Assembly: GCF_001704295.1 (NCBI RefSeq)
Contig: NZ_CP012334.1
Span: 4,538,084-4,602,083, forward strand
From: Bordetella sp. H567
GTDB taxonomy: Bacteria; Pseudomonadota; Gammaproteobacteria; Burkholderiales; Burkholderiaceae_B
DNA length: 64,000 nucleotides
Direction: 5' to 3'
In this document: positions 1-8,783 of the stretch, piece by piece
Position numbering within the stretch: the stretch's first letter is position 1
Layout: each line of letters opens with the position of its first letter
Translations under genes and position numbers: made by a program
Notes under the pieces: generated by a model
The model's input: the letters and a program-made list of their open reading frames with translations, nothing else
Told to the model about the DNA's origin: nothing
The model's database searches: none

Positions 1-213
1 GGCCCGGCCGACGAACATGCGGTGGTGCCCGCCCTGTACTTCTTCGATGCCGTAGCCGAAGAGCGACAGGAAGTTGTCGTTGGCCTGGAGGACGTTGCCG
101 TCCAGATCGAATTCGATGACGGCTTGCGCGCGATGAAGCGCGGCCAGTTCGCCGGCGTCGCCGACATCAGGCCGCCGCGCGCCAGACAGCCGGCCCGTGA
201 TGAAACCGAACAT
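1..213 (-). CDS. PAS-domain methyl-accepting chemotaxis protein, N-terminal fragment
   Basis: The gene runs off the left edge of the window; only the first 71 residues are visible. After a short basic start (MFGFITGRLSG) comes a PAS fold with AVIEFDLDGNVLQANDNFL and LFGYGIEEVQGGHHRMFV. This pattern is typical of the first PAS domain of Aer-like or multi-PAS methyl-accepting chemotaxis proteins. The ATG at 213-211 is preceded by a GGGAGGA ribosome site. The expected downstream parts (further PAS, HAMP or MCP signalling domain) lie outside the window, so 'chemotaxis receptor' rests on the PAS sequence alone. A PAS-GGDEF protein is the main alternative. Confidence 0.7.
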   Translation of the reverse strand, partial: MFGFITGRLSGARRPDVGDAGELAALHRAQAVIEFDLDGNVLQANDNFLSLFGYGIEEVQGGHHRMFVGRA

Positions 214-493
214 TCTTTCCTCCCTGTCCCGTGTCCGCCGGCACGGACCGGCCGTGGCCGGCATGCGGCCCATGGCTGCGCCGCCCATCCGTCCACACGC
301 CGTGGACGACGGCGCCGTCTGCCCGCGAGCCCGCGGGTGCGCAAGCTATTCCACCCTGAACGTTACCCTGCGATGGCAGGCCGTTAAGCCCGATCAGCGG
401 CCGATATGCCGGCTTATTTGCGGTTTGTTGCGGCCGTCATCGTGTCCACAATACGTCAGCCGTCGTCCCATCGCGCTCGCCGCAACTTGAGTC

Positions 494-937
494 ATGACCA
501 TGATGCTCAGCCATATTCCGGATGGCGATTCCCATCGCCTGGTATCCAAGGGCTTTCTGCGCCTGCTCGCGGGCCTGGGGGGCTGCGTGCTCGCCGGCGC
601 GGTGCTGGGCTGGCCGGGCGATGCCCACGCCGCCACGCAAGCGGCGGGGAGCCTGACCGCCATGCGGCAGAAACTGGTGCCCGGCAACGTCCAGCAATGC
701 CGCTCGCTGTTGGATCGCAAGCCGCAGCTGGATCCCTACGCGCCGAAGTCCGCCAGCGGCTGGGACGGCTATTGCGCCTGCGTGGGCCAGACCTACGTGT
801 CCAATATGCCGGACAACGTCGTGCTGGCCTTCGCGTCGGGCAAGTTGCCGCAGGAGCGCGGCGAGCAGTCCGCGCGACTGCGGGCGGCCGCCGTCAGCCT
901 GGACGCGGCGCGGGCGCGCTGCGCCAGCGCGCGCTAG
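494..937 (+). CDS. hypothetical exported protein
   Basis: A 147-residue protein with a cytoplasmic lead (residues 1-19), a hydrophobic segment LRLLAGLGGCVLAGAVLGW and a probable signal-peptidase site after DAHA near residue 46. The mature part is about 100 residues, helical in character, with cysteines in QQCRSLL, DGYCACVGQ and ARCASAR that could form disulfides in the periplasm. I do not recognise a family. Three in-frame ATGs lie within the first four codons, so the exact start is open; the first is used here. It stands alone, facing away from the PAS gene across 280 bp, with no obvious partner. Confidence 0.6.
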   Translation: MTMMLSHIPDGDSHRLVSKGFLRLLAGLGGCVLAGAVLGWPGDAHAATQAAGSLTAMRQKLVPGNVQQCRSLLDRKPQLDPYAPKSASGWDGYCACVGQTYVSNMPDNVVLAFASGKLPQERGEQSARLRAAAVSLDAARARCASAR

Positions 938-1124
938 TCTTCGCCGCCCGGGCGCCGCTTTCCTCGCCCCCACGCCTGGGCCGTTTCCCGGCCCCGATCC
1001 ATCCATGGCATGGATCGATTCCATCGAAATATATAGGCTTCTTTACATAGAGAACGCCCGTTAATCTTGCCGCAACGGTGGACCGCCCGGGCCGCCGACC
1101 ATCGATCAACGGCAAGGATACGCA

Positions 1125-1724
1125 ATGGCTAAGGTTCTCGTTCTCTACTATTCCTCCTACGGACATATCGAGCAGATGGCGTATGCCATCGCGGAAGGCG
1201 CGCGCGGCGAAGGCGCCCAGGTCGACGTCAAGCGGGTGCCGGAAACGGTGCCCGAAGAGATGGCCAAGGGTGCGCACTTCAAGCTGGACCAGCCGGCCCC
1301 CGTGGCGACGCCCGCGGAGCTGGAAAACTACGACGCGATCATCATCGGCACCGGCACGCGCTACGGACGGATGTCCTCGCAGATGGCGGCGTTCCTGGAC
1401 CAGACCGGCGGCCTGTGGGCCCGCGGCGCGCTGAACGGCAAGGTCGGCGCTGCCTTCGCTTCGACGGCCACGCAGCACGGCGGCCAGGAAACGACGCTGT
1501 TTTCCATCATCACCAACCTGATGCACCTGGGCATGGTGGTGGTGGGCCTGCCCTACAGCCACCAAGGCCAGATGAACATGGAGCAGGTTGTCGGCGGCGC
1601 GCCGTATGGCGCGACCACCATCGCCGGCGGCGACGGCTCGCGCCAGCCCAGCGCCATCGACCTGGAAGGCGCCCGGCACCAGGGCGCCCTGGTCGCGCGC
1701 ACGGCGTCCAAGCTGTTCGGCTGA
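1125..1724 (+). CDS. wrbA: NAD(P)H:quinone oxidoreductase, WrbA type
   Basis: A 199-residue flavodoxin-fold enzyme, the usual WrbA length. WrbA binds FMN and reduces quinones by two electrons, avoiding semiquinone radicals; it is cytoplasmic and tetrameric. The N-terminal phosphate loop is [16 protein letters not shown], followed by the family signatures [13 protein letters not shown] and [17 protein letters not shown], and the C-terminal [16 protein letters not shown]. All are diagnostic for the WrbA type IV flavoprotein family. The start follows CGGCAAGGA with short spacing. The convergent neighbour is the PanE-like gene; a GC stem (1740-1746 with 1756-1762) between the two stops has no T run and may still help end transcription. 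Confidence 0.95.
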   Translation: MAKVLVLYYSSYGHIEQMAYAIAEGARGEGAQVDVKRVPETVPEEMAKGAHFKLDQPAPVATPAELENYDAIIIGTGTRYGRMSSQMAAFLDQTGGLWARGALNGKVGAAFASTATQHGGQETTLFSIITNLMHLGMVVVGLPYSHQGQMNMEQVVGGAPYGATTIAGGDGSRQPSAIDLEGARHQGALVARTASKLFG

Positions 1725-1777
1725 TCGTCTCGGGCCGCGGGCGGCGCCGGTTGGACGCCGCCAGGGGCCTGTTAACG

Positions 1778-2677
1778 CTAGGAGGCGCCCGCGCGGCTTT
1801 CCAGCAGCGTGACCAGGGCGTGCAGCGTGCGATTGACCGGTGTGGCGATCGCGCGCTCACGCCCCTTGCGCTCGATGTAGCCGTTCAGGTAGTCGATCTC
1901 GGTGGGCTTGCCGCGCGCCATGTCCTGGGCCGTGGACGAGAACTGGGTCGGCATGGTTTCGACGATCTTCAGCACGGCGGCCCAGCTGTCGCCGGGCACA
2001 TCCACCCCTTCGGCCTGGGCGACGGCCAGGCATTCATGCACGACGTCGCGCATGACCTGCTGCACGCCGGGCGCTTGGTACAGATCGCCGTAGGGCATGC
2101 GCGCGATGGCCGACAGCGCGTTGTAGGCGCAGTTGACGATCAGCTTGGCCCACAGCGCCCCAATGACGTTGTCGGAGATGTCGACGGGCACGCCGGCCGC
2201 CTCGCAAGCGTCGGCGAAGCGCCGGCTGCCGGCCGATGCGCCGATGACCAGTTCGCCTCGCCCGTGATGCCTGACGTGGCCGGGACCGGCCATTTCCGTG
2301 GCGACATACACCACGGCGGGGACGACCGTCTGCGGCAGGATGGCCTGCAGGCGCTCGGCATTGTCCACGCCATTCTGCAGGCTGAGCACCAGGGTGTCGG
2401 CCCCCAGGTGGGGCGCCAGCGCGCGGCCGGCGCTTTCCGTGTCGGCGGACTTCACGCAGAAGAGGACGGCGTCGGCGCCGCCGGCCGCGCCGGGCTCGGT
2501 ATCGGCCCGCATGGGCACGTAGGCCTGGAACGTCCGGGTGTCCAGGTACAGCCCCTTGGACCGGATGGCTTCCACGTGGGCCGGACGGCCAATCAATGCG
2601 ACCTCGTGGCCGGCGCGGGCCAGCATGGCCCCGAAGTAGCAGCCGACCGCGCCGGCACCCATGACCGCGACTTTCAT
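1778..2677 (-). CDS. 2-dehydropantoate 2-reductase family protein (PanE/ApbA-like)
   Basis: A 299-residue NADPH-dependent reductase. The Rossmann motif is at the extreme N terminus (MKVAVMGAGAVGCYFGAMLARAGHEVALIGRP), followed by FCVKSADTE and LSLQNGVDN, which are ketopantoate-reductase signatures, and a helical C-terminal half with AKLIVNCAYNALSAI containing the family's conserved Lys and Asn. The ATG at 2677 follows GGGAGA and places the dinucleotide site at residue 7, as expected. The open frame continues 30 codons upstream but without a ribosome site. PanE makes pantoate for coenzyme A; many paralogues act on other 2-keto acids, and no pantothenate genes are nearby, so the substrate is uncertain. 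Confidence 0.88.
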   Translation of the reverse strand: MKVAVMGAGAVGCYFGAMLARAGHEVALIGRPAHVEAIRSKGLYLDTRTFQAYVPMRADTEPGAAGGADAVLFCVKSADTESAGRALAPHLGADTLVLSLQNGVDNAERLQAILPQTVVPAVVYVATEMAGPGHVRHHGRGELVIGASAGSRRFADACEAAGVPVDISDNVIGALWAKLIVNCAYNALSAIARMPYGDLYQAPGVQQVMRDVVHECLAVAQAEGVDVPGDSWAAVLKIVETMPTQFSSTAQDMARGKPTEIDYLNGYIERKGRERAIATPVNRTLHALVTLLESRAGAS

Positions 2678-2927
2678 GCCTGTCTCCCGTAATGCGGCGG
2701 CGCTTGCGCGCGCGTCCGCCCGCTGCCCGCCTCGCCCGCCGGCGCCGCGCGGGACCGTTGCTTGCACGCGCCGATGGCGCGTTACACATCCTGAGAGATA
2801 CTAACCGCATTGGCACCATCGCCCATAGATGCCGCGTTGCGCGTTCCCACCGGACGCATGGCGCTTTCCCGCGATACCCATTGCGCGTTGCGCCGAACCG
2901 CGTTGCACCCAGCCTGGAGACCCGTTT

Positions 2928-4229
2928 TTGTCAGCCGATCCCCGCCGGACATCCTTGCGTCGCATGAAATCCCTGGCCATGGCGTCGCTGGCCGCGACAC
3001 TGGCCGGCGTGGCGGTCAGTTACGCGATGGGTGGCCACGGCGTGTGGGCCTGGATACGCGCCTTCTGCGAAGCGGCGACGATAGGCGCGCTGGCGGACTG
3101 GTTCGCGGTGGTGGCGTTGTTTCGCCGGCCCCTGGGACTGCCGATTCCGCACACGGCCATCATCCCGGCCAACAAGGCACGCATCGCGGACAACCTGGCG
3201 GTTTTCGTGCGCGACCACTTCCTGGACCCTGTGTCGCTGCTGGAACGGCTGCGCGTCTTCGATCCGGCGGCGCGCCTGGGCCAGTGGCTGAGCGATCCGC
3301 GCCAGGCACGGGTGGTGGCTGATACGGCCCGCACCTGGGCGCTGCACGCGATGGAGCTGCTGGATGAACAGGCGGTGCGCGACGGCATCCATGGCTTCGT
3401 GGTGCGGCGCCTGCGCGAGTGGAACGCGGCGCAGACCGCCGGTGAACTGTTCGACCTCCTGGCCCGGGATGGCCGCCATCATGCACTGCTCGACGAAGCG
3501 CTGAACCGCCTGGCGGCGTATCTGCAAGGCGAACAGGTGAAGGAACGCGCGTCCGCGCTGATGGTGAAGTACGCCCGCAAGGAATGGCCGCGCATGGCCA
3601 AGGCCCTGAACCTGGTCAAACCGGTGGACGACATTGCGGATACCCTGGCCGATCGCCTCGCGCGGGCGTTGCTGGACGAACTGCACGACGTGCTCGCGCA
3701 GCCGGACCACCCGCTGCGGCGCGACTACGAAGCCTGGCTGGGCGGTTATGTCGCGCGGCTGCGCGACGATCCGGATCTGCAGCGCCAGGTGGAACAGATC
3801 AAGGAACGCGTCATCGCGCATGAGCAGGTGCGCGAGTACGTGCAGGGCATCTGGGAAGAGGTGCGCAGCGCCCTGCGGCGCGATCTGTCCAGCGGCGATT
3901 CGGCCCTGGGCCGGCACCTTGCGCAAACGCTCACGGCCCTGGGCCGCAACCTGGGCGCGGAGCCGGCACTGCGCGACGCCATCAACCAGCACGTGCTGGC
4001 CGGCGCGGAGCGCCTGGCAGCCGGCCTGCGCCAAGGCATCACGGACCACATCGCGCAAACCGTCCGTAACTGGGACGAGCGCCAGTTCGTCGATGAACTG
4101 GAACTGAGCATAGGCCGCGACCTGCAGTACATCCGCTTCAACGGCATGCTGGTCGGCGGCCTCATCGGGCTGGTGCTCCACGCCTGCGTGCGCCTGGCGC
4201 AGTCCGGCGGCCTGTTCGGCACCGCGTGA
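2928..4229 (+). CDS. DUF445 family inner-membrane protein (YjiN-like)
   Basis: About 433 residues. An N-terminal membrane segment (MASLAATLAGVAVSYAMGG) is followed by EAATIGALADWFAVVALFRRPLGLPIPHTAIIP, the hallmark of the DUF445/YjiN family. A long charged helical region follows, and the C terminus has a second hydrophobic helix (FNGMLVGGLIGLVLHACVRLA). The family's function is unknown; the layout suggests an inner-membrane protein with a large helical soluble domain. I chose the TTG at 2928 because GGAGA lies 8-12 bases upstream. An ATG at 2964 (MKSLAM) is the alternative and one at 2829 gives an unlikely leader. The gene is divergent from the PanE-like gene. Confidence 0.85.
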   Translation: MSADPRRTSLRRMKSLAMASLAATLAGVAVSYAMGGHGVWAWIRAFCEAATIGALADWFAVVALFRRPLGLPIPHTAIIPANKARIADNLAVFVRDHFLDPVSLLERLRVFDPAARLGQWLSDPRQARVVADTARTWALHAMELLDEQAVRDGIHGFVVRRLREWNAAQTAGELFDLLARDGRHHALLDEALNRLAAYLQGEQVKERASALMVKYARKEWPRMAKALNLVKPVDDIADTLADRLARALLDELHDVLAQPDHPLRRDYEAWLGGYVARLRDDPDLQRQVEQIKERVIAHEQVREYVQGIWEEVRSALRRDLSSGDSALGRHLAQTLTALGRNLGAEPALRDAINQHVLAGAERLAAGLRQGITDHIAQTVRNWDERQFVDELELSIGRDLQYIRFNGMLVGGLIGLVLHACVRLAQSGGLFGTA

Positions 4230-4262
4230 TTGCGGCCTGCGTGTAGGCCGGCGCGGCGGCGT

Positions 4263-4294
4263 GCCCGCCTCGCACGCCCGGCATGGAGGCGGGC
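4263..4294. terminator. GC hairpin after the DUF445 gene
   Basis: A perfect 9-bp stem (GCCCGCCTC paired with GAGGCGGGC) with a 14-base loop lies 34 bases after the DUF445 stop. No T run follows, so it is at best a weak or Rho-assisted terminator. Confidence 0.4.
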
Positions 4295-4444
4295 CACCGG
4301 CAGGAACAAACCCAAAAAACGGATGGCGAGATGACCGGGGCCGGCGTTAAGCTCGAGCCGCGACACCGAGTTTCTTCCCCCCGCGCCACGGCCACCGGAG
4401 CGCGGCCCGGCCATCTCCCCTTCGGCACTCTGCAGGAAACCGCC

Positions 4445-4948
4445 ATGATCCGCCCGTCCTTGCGTGCCCGCGCCGCCCCCCTGTTCATCGCCGGCCTGCT
4501 GGCCGGCTGCGCCAATATCGCCGACGCGCCGCGGGGTATGTCCCTGGCGGATATGCAATCGCGCTACGGCGCCCCGACTTATACCTGCACCCGCCCCGAC
4601 GGCACGCGCCGGGTGATCTGGTCGCAACTGCCTTCGGGCAGCTATGCATGGGGCACGGACCTGGACGCGCAAGGCCGCGCGGTGCGCATGGAAGCCCTGA
4701 TGTCGCCCGAACACTTCGAGCGCCTGCGCCAGGGCGACTGGACGCCCGAGGCCGTGCGGTGCGAATTCGGGCCGCCCGCCCAGGTGGGCGCGGTGGGACT
4801 GGGCGACAAGTATGAAGTGATCTGGTCGTACTACTACGTGCTCAGTGGACGGTGGCACTCGGTGATGTACGTGTATCTCGGCCCACGGGGCGACCGGGTC
4901 ACCCACTACCATTCCGGGCCAGACCAGCGCTACCAGCGCAGCGAGTAG
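4445..4948 (+). CDS. hypothetical lipoprotein
   Basis: A 167-residue protein with a clear lipoprotein signal: basic start (IRPSLRARAA), hydrophobic LFIAGLLAGC, and lipobox LAGC with the modified cysteine at residue 22. The mature part reads MSLADMQSRYGAPTYTC near its start, which resembles the short 'GxP' repeat of BamE/SmpA-like outer-membrane lipoproteins, and the pattern recurs in AVRCEFGPPAQV. I infer a small periplasmic-facing lipoprotein with an SmpA-like fold, but I do not assign it to a family. The ATG follows CAGGAAACC. It is downstream of the DUF445 gene in the same direction, separated by 215 bp that include a hairpin. Confidence 0.75.
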   Translation: MIRPSLRARAAPLFIAGLLAGCANIADAPRGMSLADMQSRYGAPTYTCTRPDGTRRVIWSQLPSGSYAWGTDLDAQGRAVRMEALMSPEHFERLRQGDWTPEAVRCEFGPPAQVGAVGLGDKYEVIWSYYYVLSGRWHSVMYVYLGPRGDRVTHYHSGPDQRYQRSE

Positions 4949-5323
4949 CCGCACCGCGCGGGGGCCTCACGCCATGCCCGGGGCGTCCGGCGCTACCCGG
5001 ACCTGACGGCCACCACGCTCCCGGGTACGGCCCGACGCCATGCGGCATGGGTGGCCTTGCCCCGACGCCATCGAGATTTGTACGGCGCCTATAAGGCGGC
5101 GTTATGTCCGCGGGTACGCCGGCCGGGTGTGCGGACAAACTATCCCTTTCGTATCATGAACTTACGCCACCGAACCCGATGTTGCGCCGCGGCCGGGCAC
5201 GCGCCGCCGCGGGTTCCCCGCGCCGCCACCTTCGCGCATCATGCGCACGTTCCCTGTGAATCACGTCCCTCATGCGCGGCCATGGGCCGCGCATGGCCCC
5301 CACCCCTTCCGGAGCCCTGCACC
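4949..5323. other. 375-bp intergenic region upstream of the D-carbamoylase gene
   Basis: No coding frame here has convincing composition. Two copies of CCCGACGCCAT (5031-5041 and 5061-5071) lie 30 bp apart, and a small palindrome CGCCTATAAGGCG sits near 5086-5098. These may belong to the promoter of the carbamoylase gene; no consensus promoter is clear. Confidence 0.4.
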
Positions 5324-6286
5324 ATGACCCAGACATCCCGCGCCCGCAAATTCGGACTGGCCGTTGCCCAGATGGGGCCCGTCCACCTGGCCGACACGCG
5401 CCAGGCCGTGGTCAAGCGACTGGTCGACATGCTGCGCGAAGCCGCCGCGCGCCAGGCCACCTTCGTGGTCTTTCCCGAGCTGGCCTTGACCACCTTCTTC
5501 CCGCGCTATTGGATGACCGAAGCGGAGGCCGTCGAACGCTATTTCGAACGCGCCATGCCCAATGCCGACGTGCAGCCGCTGTTCGACGCCGCGCGCGAAC
5601 TGCGGGTGGGCTTCTACCTGGGCTATGCCGAACTCACGCCCGATGGCCGCCGCTTCAATACCGCCGTCCTGGTGGACCGCAGTGCCAAGGTGGTCGGCAA
5701 ATATCGCAAGGTGCACCTGCCCGGCCATGACGACCACAAGCCGGACGCCCCCTTCCAGCATCTGGAAAAGAAATTCTTCCAGGTCGGCGACCTCGGCTTC
5801 CCGGTATGGAATACGCAGGACATCAACGTCGGCATGTGCATCTGCAACGATCGCCGCTGGCCGGAAACGTGGCGCGCGATGTCGCTGCAGAGCGCCGAAC
5901 TGATCGTGCTGGGCTACAACACGCCGTCGTGGAACATCCACTGGAATGAACCCGTCCACCTGCGGACTTTCCACCACGAGATCGTGCTGCAGGCCAGCGC
6001 TTACCAGAACGCGGTGTGGATCGGCGCCGCGGCGAAGTGCGGCTCGGAAGACGGCTTCCACATGATCGGCAGCTCCATGATCGTGGCGCCCTCCGGCGAG
6101 ATCGTGGCGCGGGCCAGCGGCGAGGAAGACGAGGTCATCACCGCGCAGATCGACCTGGACCTGGGCGCGACCTTCCGCCAGCATGTCTTCAATTTCGCCA
6201 AGCACCGCAGCCCGCAGCACTACCGGCTGATCGTCGAACGTACCGGCGCCGGCGAGCCGCTGCCGCTGCCGCCCGAGGCACACTGA
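5324..6286 (+). CDS. N-carbamoyl-D-amino-acid hydrolase (D-carbamoylase)
   Basis: A 320-residue carbon-nitrogen hydrolase of the nitrilase superfamily. It hydrolyses N-carbamoyl-D-amino acids to D-amino acid, CO2 and ammonia, the last step of D-hydantoin breakdown. The sequence matches the Agrobacterium enzyme closely: FPELALTTFFPR carries catalytic Glu (residue 52), GKYRKVHLPGH carries Lys (129) and MCICNDRRWPETWR carries the nucleophile Cys (174). IVAPSGEIVARA and the C-terminal HVFNFAKHRSPQHYRLI are also family-typical. The start follows GGAG. No hydantoinase or racemase gene is adjacent, so the physiological substrate is not fixed by context. A hairpin follows the stop. Confidence 0.92.
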   Translation: MTQTSRARKFGLAVAQMGPVHLADTRQAVVKRLVDMLREAAARQATFVVFPELALTTFFPRYWMTEAEAVERYFERAMPNADVQPLFDAARELRVGFYLGYAELTPDGRRFNTAVLVDRSAKVVGKYRKVHLPGHDDHKPDAPFQHLEKKFFQVGDLGFPVWNTQDINVGMCICNDRRWPETWRAMSLQSAELIVLGYNTPSWNIHWNEPVHLRTFHHEIVLQASAYQNAVWIGAAAKCGSEDGFHMIGSSMIVAPSGEIVARASGEEDEVITAQIDLDLGATFRQHVFNFAKHRSPQHYRLIVERTGAGEPLPLPPEAH

Positions 6287-6295
6287 TATGGCGGC

Positions 6296-6321
6296 GATGC
6301 GGCTCCAGGAGGAGCCGCATC
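6296..6321 (+). terminator. hairpin after the D-carbamoylase gene
   Basis: An 11-bp perfect stem (GATGCGGCTCC / GGAGCCGCATC) closes a 4-base loop AGGA, ten bases after the stop codon. No T run follows. Its position suggests a transcription terminator or 3'-end stabiliser for the carbamoylase transcript. Confidence 0.6.
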
Positions 6322-6536
6322 CGCCGTCCCCCCGCATCGCGCTTCCCGTCTGCCTCGTTCCCGGGCGCGCCGGCGTTACGACTGGTGCGCAGAGATTACG
6401 GTGATCGTCCACGTGCGGCGCCCCACCGCCGCTACAGTAGCCCCCTGTCCGTCCGACATGATCGCGCGGCAGCGGCCCTGAAGGCGCCCATGGCGCCCAA
6501 CGGGACAACTGGTATCCATGCATCGGGGGAAGGCAC

Positions 6537-7805
6537 ATGGCGGACGAGGTCGAATTCGGACAAATCGTTTATCTGCAAAACGGGCAAGGCGACGGTACGG
6601 GTCCGGACGGAGCATCCGGCGGAAGTCGCGCCTTTGCCGCGAACCGCTACCTGGCCGTACAGGCCACGGACGGGCGGTTGACCATAGCGTCGCCGGTCGG
6701 AACCGCTATCCCGATCCAGTATTTCCAATGGGAATTCGCGCCCGCGGCCGTTCCAGGGGCCACCGGGCCGGTGCCCGCGTCGCAGCGTGTCCTGCTGCGC
6801 AATGTGGGAAGCAACTATTTCCTGCATGGGAGGAGCACAGGCCAGCTGTACACCGGGAGCGTCACTGCCGAGGATCCCGATCTCGCGAACGCCGAATGGC
6901 TGGTTTTCTGCACCGACACGGTCAGCCAGAATTCGTCCACGGACGTGGTCTACCCTGGCGGCAATCCCATCAGTCCCCTTATCGCCGGCGACAATTGTTA
7001 TTGCATGATCGCCAGCGGCAACGCCGCATTGGGCAAATTGGGGCCCGCCGACCTGGTGGCCGGCACAGGCGGCGACTTCACCACCTGGTGGAGACTGCGC
7101 CGGGATACCACGTACTCGGCCCCGCCTGCGCCCTCGCCTTCGCCTTCGCCGTCGCCTTCGCCTTCGCCTTCGCCCTCGCCGTCGCCCTCGCCTTCGCCTT
7201 CGCCTTCGCCTTCGCCCTCGCCCTCGCCCTCGCCGTCGCCTTCGCCGTCGCCGTCGCCCTCGCCGTCGCCCTCGCCTTCGCCTTCGCCCTCGCCCTCGCC
7301 CTCGCCGTCGCCTTCGCCGTCGCCGTCGCCCTCGCCGTCGCCCTCGCCTTCGCCTTCGCCCTCGCCCTCGCCCTCGCCGTCGCCGTCACCTTCCCCTTCG
7401 CCCTCGCCCTCGCCCTCGCCTTCGCCTTCGCCCCCGCCGTCTCGCAAGGGCGTGCAATGCTGCTTCAATATCCCGGCCAATACGCCGTTCTCCGTCTCAG
7501 CGACCAGCGGGGTCCAATGGGCCAGGACCGTGCATGTGACCATCGACGGTGTCGCGGCCACGCCCCTCAACCTGCCCGCCCATGGGGCCGTCGCCCGGGC
7601 ATACACGTCCGGCGCGGGCAAGCCCTCGACAGGGGGGAAAAGCACACTTTGCGTCTCGGTGAGCGATACGCAGAACGGGCAATTGAACCTGGGTTGGCTG
7701 CCGCCAGCCGTGATCGGGGACGGACACTTCGTGAACGTGGGCGCCCAGAAAGCCGACGAGAGCGGCTATAGCGACGTTGCGGTCACCGTCCGCTGGACGG
7801 CGTAG
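6537..7805 (+). CDS. two-domain protein: N-terminal beta domain, (Ser-Pro)50 linker, divergent LecB-like lectin domain
   Basis: A 422-residue protein in three parts. Residues 1-195 form a beta-rich domain with repeats such as [14 protein letters not shown] and [15 protein letters not shown], possibly a beta-trefoil. Residues 200-299 are 50 uninterrupted Ser-Pro pairs. Residues 306-422 align without gaps at both ends to the Pseudomonas fucose lectin LecB (PA-IIL): [13 protein letters not shown] matches its FTLPANTRFGVTA, and [20 protein letters not shown] matches VGSEDGTDNDYNDAVVVINW. Most LecB calcium ligands are replaced (Gly for Asn21, Gln for Glu95, Gly for Asp101, Ser for Asn103); the last Asp is kept. 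There is no signal peptide, as in LecB. The start follows GGGGGAAGG. Role unknown; a sugar- or surface-binding protein is inferred. Confidence 0.75.
   Translation: MADEVEFGQIVYLQNGQGDGTGPDGASGGSRAFAANRYLAVQATDGRLTIASPVGTAIPIQYFQWEFAPAAVPGATGPVPASQRVLLRNVGSNYFLHGRSTGQLYTGSVTAEDPDLANAEWLVFCTDTVSQNSSTDVVYPGGNPISPLIAGDNCYCMIASGNAALGKLGPADLVAGTGGDFTTWWRLRRDTTYSAPPAPSPSPSPSPSPSPSPSPSPSPSPSPSPSPSPSPSPSPSPSPSPSPSPSPSPSPSPSPSPSPSPSPSPSPSPSPSPSPSPSPSPSPSPSPSPSPSPSPSPSPPPSRKGVQCCFNIPANTPFSVSATSGVQWARTVHVTIDGVAATPLNLPAHGAVARAYTSGAGKPSTGGKSTLCVSVSDTQNGQLNLGWLPPAVIGDGHFVNVGAQKADESGYSDVAVTVRWTA
7131..7439 (+). repeat. hexanucleotide TCGCCN microsatellite coding for the Ser-Pro linker
   Basis: Fifty-one proline codons alternate with serine codons, nearly all TCG. 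The proline third base varies, and its order shows a higher-order 72-bp unit repeated in tandem at 7215-7286 and 7287-7358, with a further partial copy to 7382. This implies growth by slippage or unequal exchange in units of 72 bp as well as 6 bp. Length changes in whole units keep the reading frame. Confidence 0.95.
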
Positions 7806-8003
7806 AGGTGCACCGGCCCGGATGATGGCGCGATGGCGGACCCGGATGGGTAGCCAGCCGCCGCATCCCCCGGGCGCCCGTCGCGCCGCCGCCACAAAAT
7901 TCCTCCTAATTGGCAGGTTCAGGGGAACCGCTAATACTTCTTGACGCAGAAAGGCCGCATGATGGCGCTGGATTGTTCCTGACTCCAGACAATAAGTATC
8001 CGG

Positions 8004-8783
8004 ATGCATTCACCACGCGGCTTCGCTTTCCTGACCGCGGCCTTCCTGGCCGCCGTGACGCTCGCCAGCAGCCTGCCTGCTGCCTCCGCGCACGCGCAGG
8101 CAGCGGCCGCGGGCACCGGATCCACGATTATTGCGGCACCCAAGGGGAATACGGCGCCCGCGGCCGGGACAGCCGTCGCCGTCAGCGCGGCGAACGACCG
8201 TTGGGCGGAAAGCCTGGCGGCGTTCGCCGCCGCTGACCAGGCGCATCCGCCGACGCCGGGGGGCGTCCTGTTTGTCGGCAGCTCTTCCATAAGGCTCTGG
8301 AACGGCCTGGAAACGGAATTCCAGTCGCTGCCCGTGGTGGTCAAGCGAGGGTTCGGCGGATCGCGCATGCTGGACTGCACGCGCCATCTGCACCAGTTGG
8401 TGGAGCCCTACAAGCCCCGCCTGGTGCTGGTCTATGCCGGCGACAACGACCTGGCCGAAGGCCGCACCCCCGAGCAGGTATTGCACGCCTTCACGGCGTT
8501 CGTCGATGGCGTACGGGCGACCATGCCCGCCACCCGCATCGCGTATATCTCCATCAAGCCCAGTCCCTCGCGCGCGGCGCTGATGCCGGCGATCCGCCAG
8601 ACCAACGAGCTGATCCACGCCTACACGCTGAAGACCCGCAACACCGACTTCATCGATGTCTACACGCCGATGCTGGATGCGGCCGGGCACCCGCGTCCGG
8701 ACCTTTTCCGCGACGACCGGCTACACCTGAACCCGCAAGGCTATGCGCTATGGAAAAAGGTGATTACGGCGCATCTGAATTGA
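8004..8783 (+). CDS. exported SGNH/GDSL-family hydrolase
   Basis: A 259-residue protein with an N-terminal signal peptide (FAFLTAAFLAAVTLASSLPAASAHAQA, cleavage near residue 32). The SGNH esterase blocks are present: block I as VLFVGSSSIRLW with the nucleophile serine, block III as VYAGDNDLAEG with the oxyanion Asn, and block V as DDRLHLNPQGYALW with the catalytic Asp-x-x-His. These enzymes remove acyl groups from sugars, lipids or cell-wall polymers in the periplasm; the substrate cannot be told. Its 3' end overlaps the convergent acyltransferase gene by 20 bp, so the two transcripts are antisense there. Confidence 0.88.
   Translation: MHSPRGFAFLTAAFLAAVTLASSLPAASAHAQAAAAGTGSTIIAAPKGNTAPAAGTAVAVSAANDRWAESLAAFAAADQAHPPTPGGVLFVGSSSIRLWNGLETEFQSLPVVVKRGFGGSRMLDCTRHLHQLVEPYKPRLVLVYAGDNDLAEGRTPEQVLHAFTAFVDGVRATMPATRIAYISIKPSPSRAALMPAIRQTNELIHAYTLKTRNTDFIDVYTPMLDAAGHPRPDLFRDDRLHLNPQGYALWKKVITAHLN

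Noticed and set aside
5031-5071. Direct repeat CCCGACGCCAT as an operator
   Set aside because: In DNA this GC-rich an 11-bp repeat is weak evidence, and no regulator gene is adjacent; it is recorded only in the intergenic entry.
6998-7645. Minus-strand frame with a long Gly-Glu/Gly-Asp repeat opposite the Ser-Pro linker
   Set aside because: It is the reverse reading of the TCGCCN microsatellite; the plus strand has domains on both sides of the linker.
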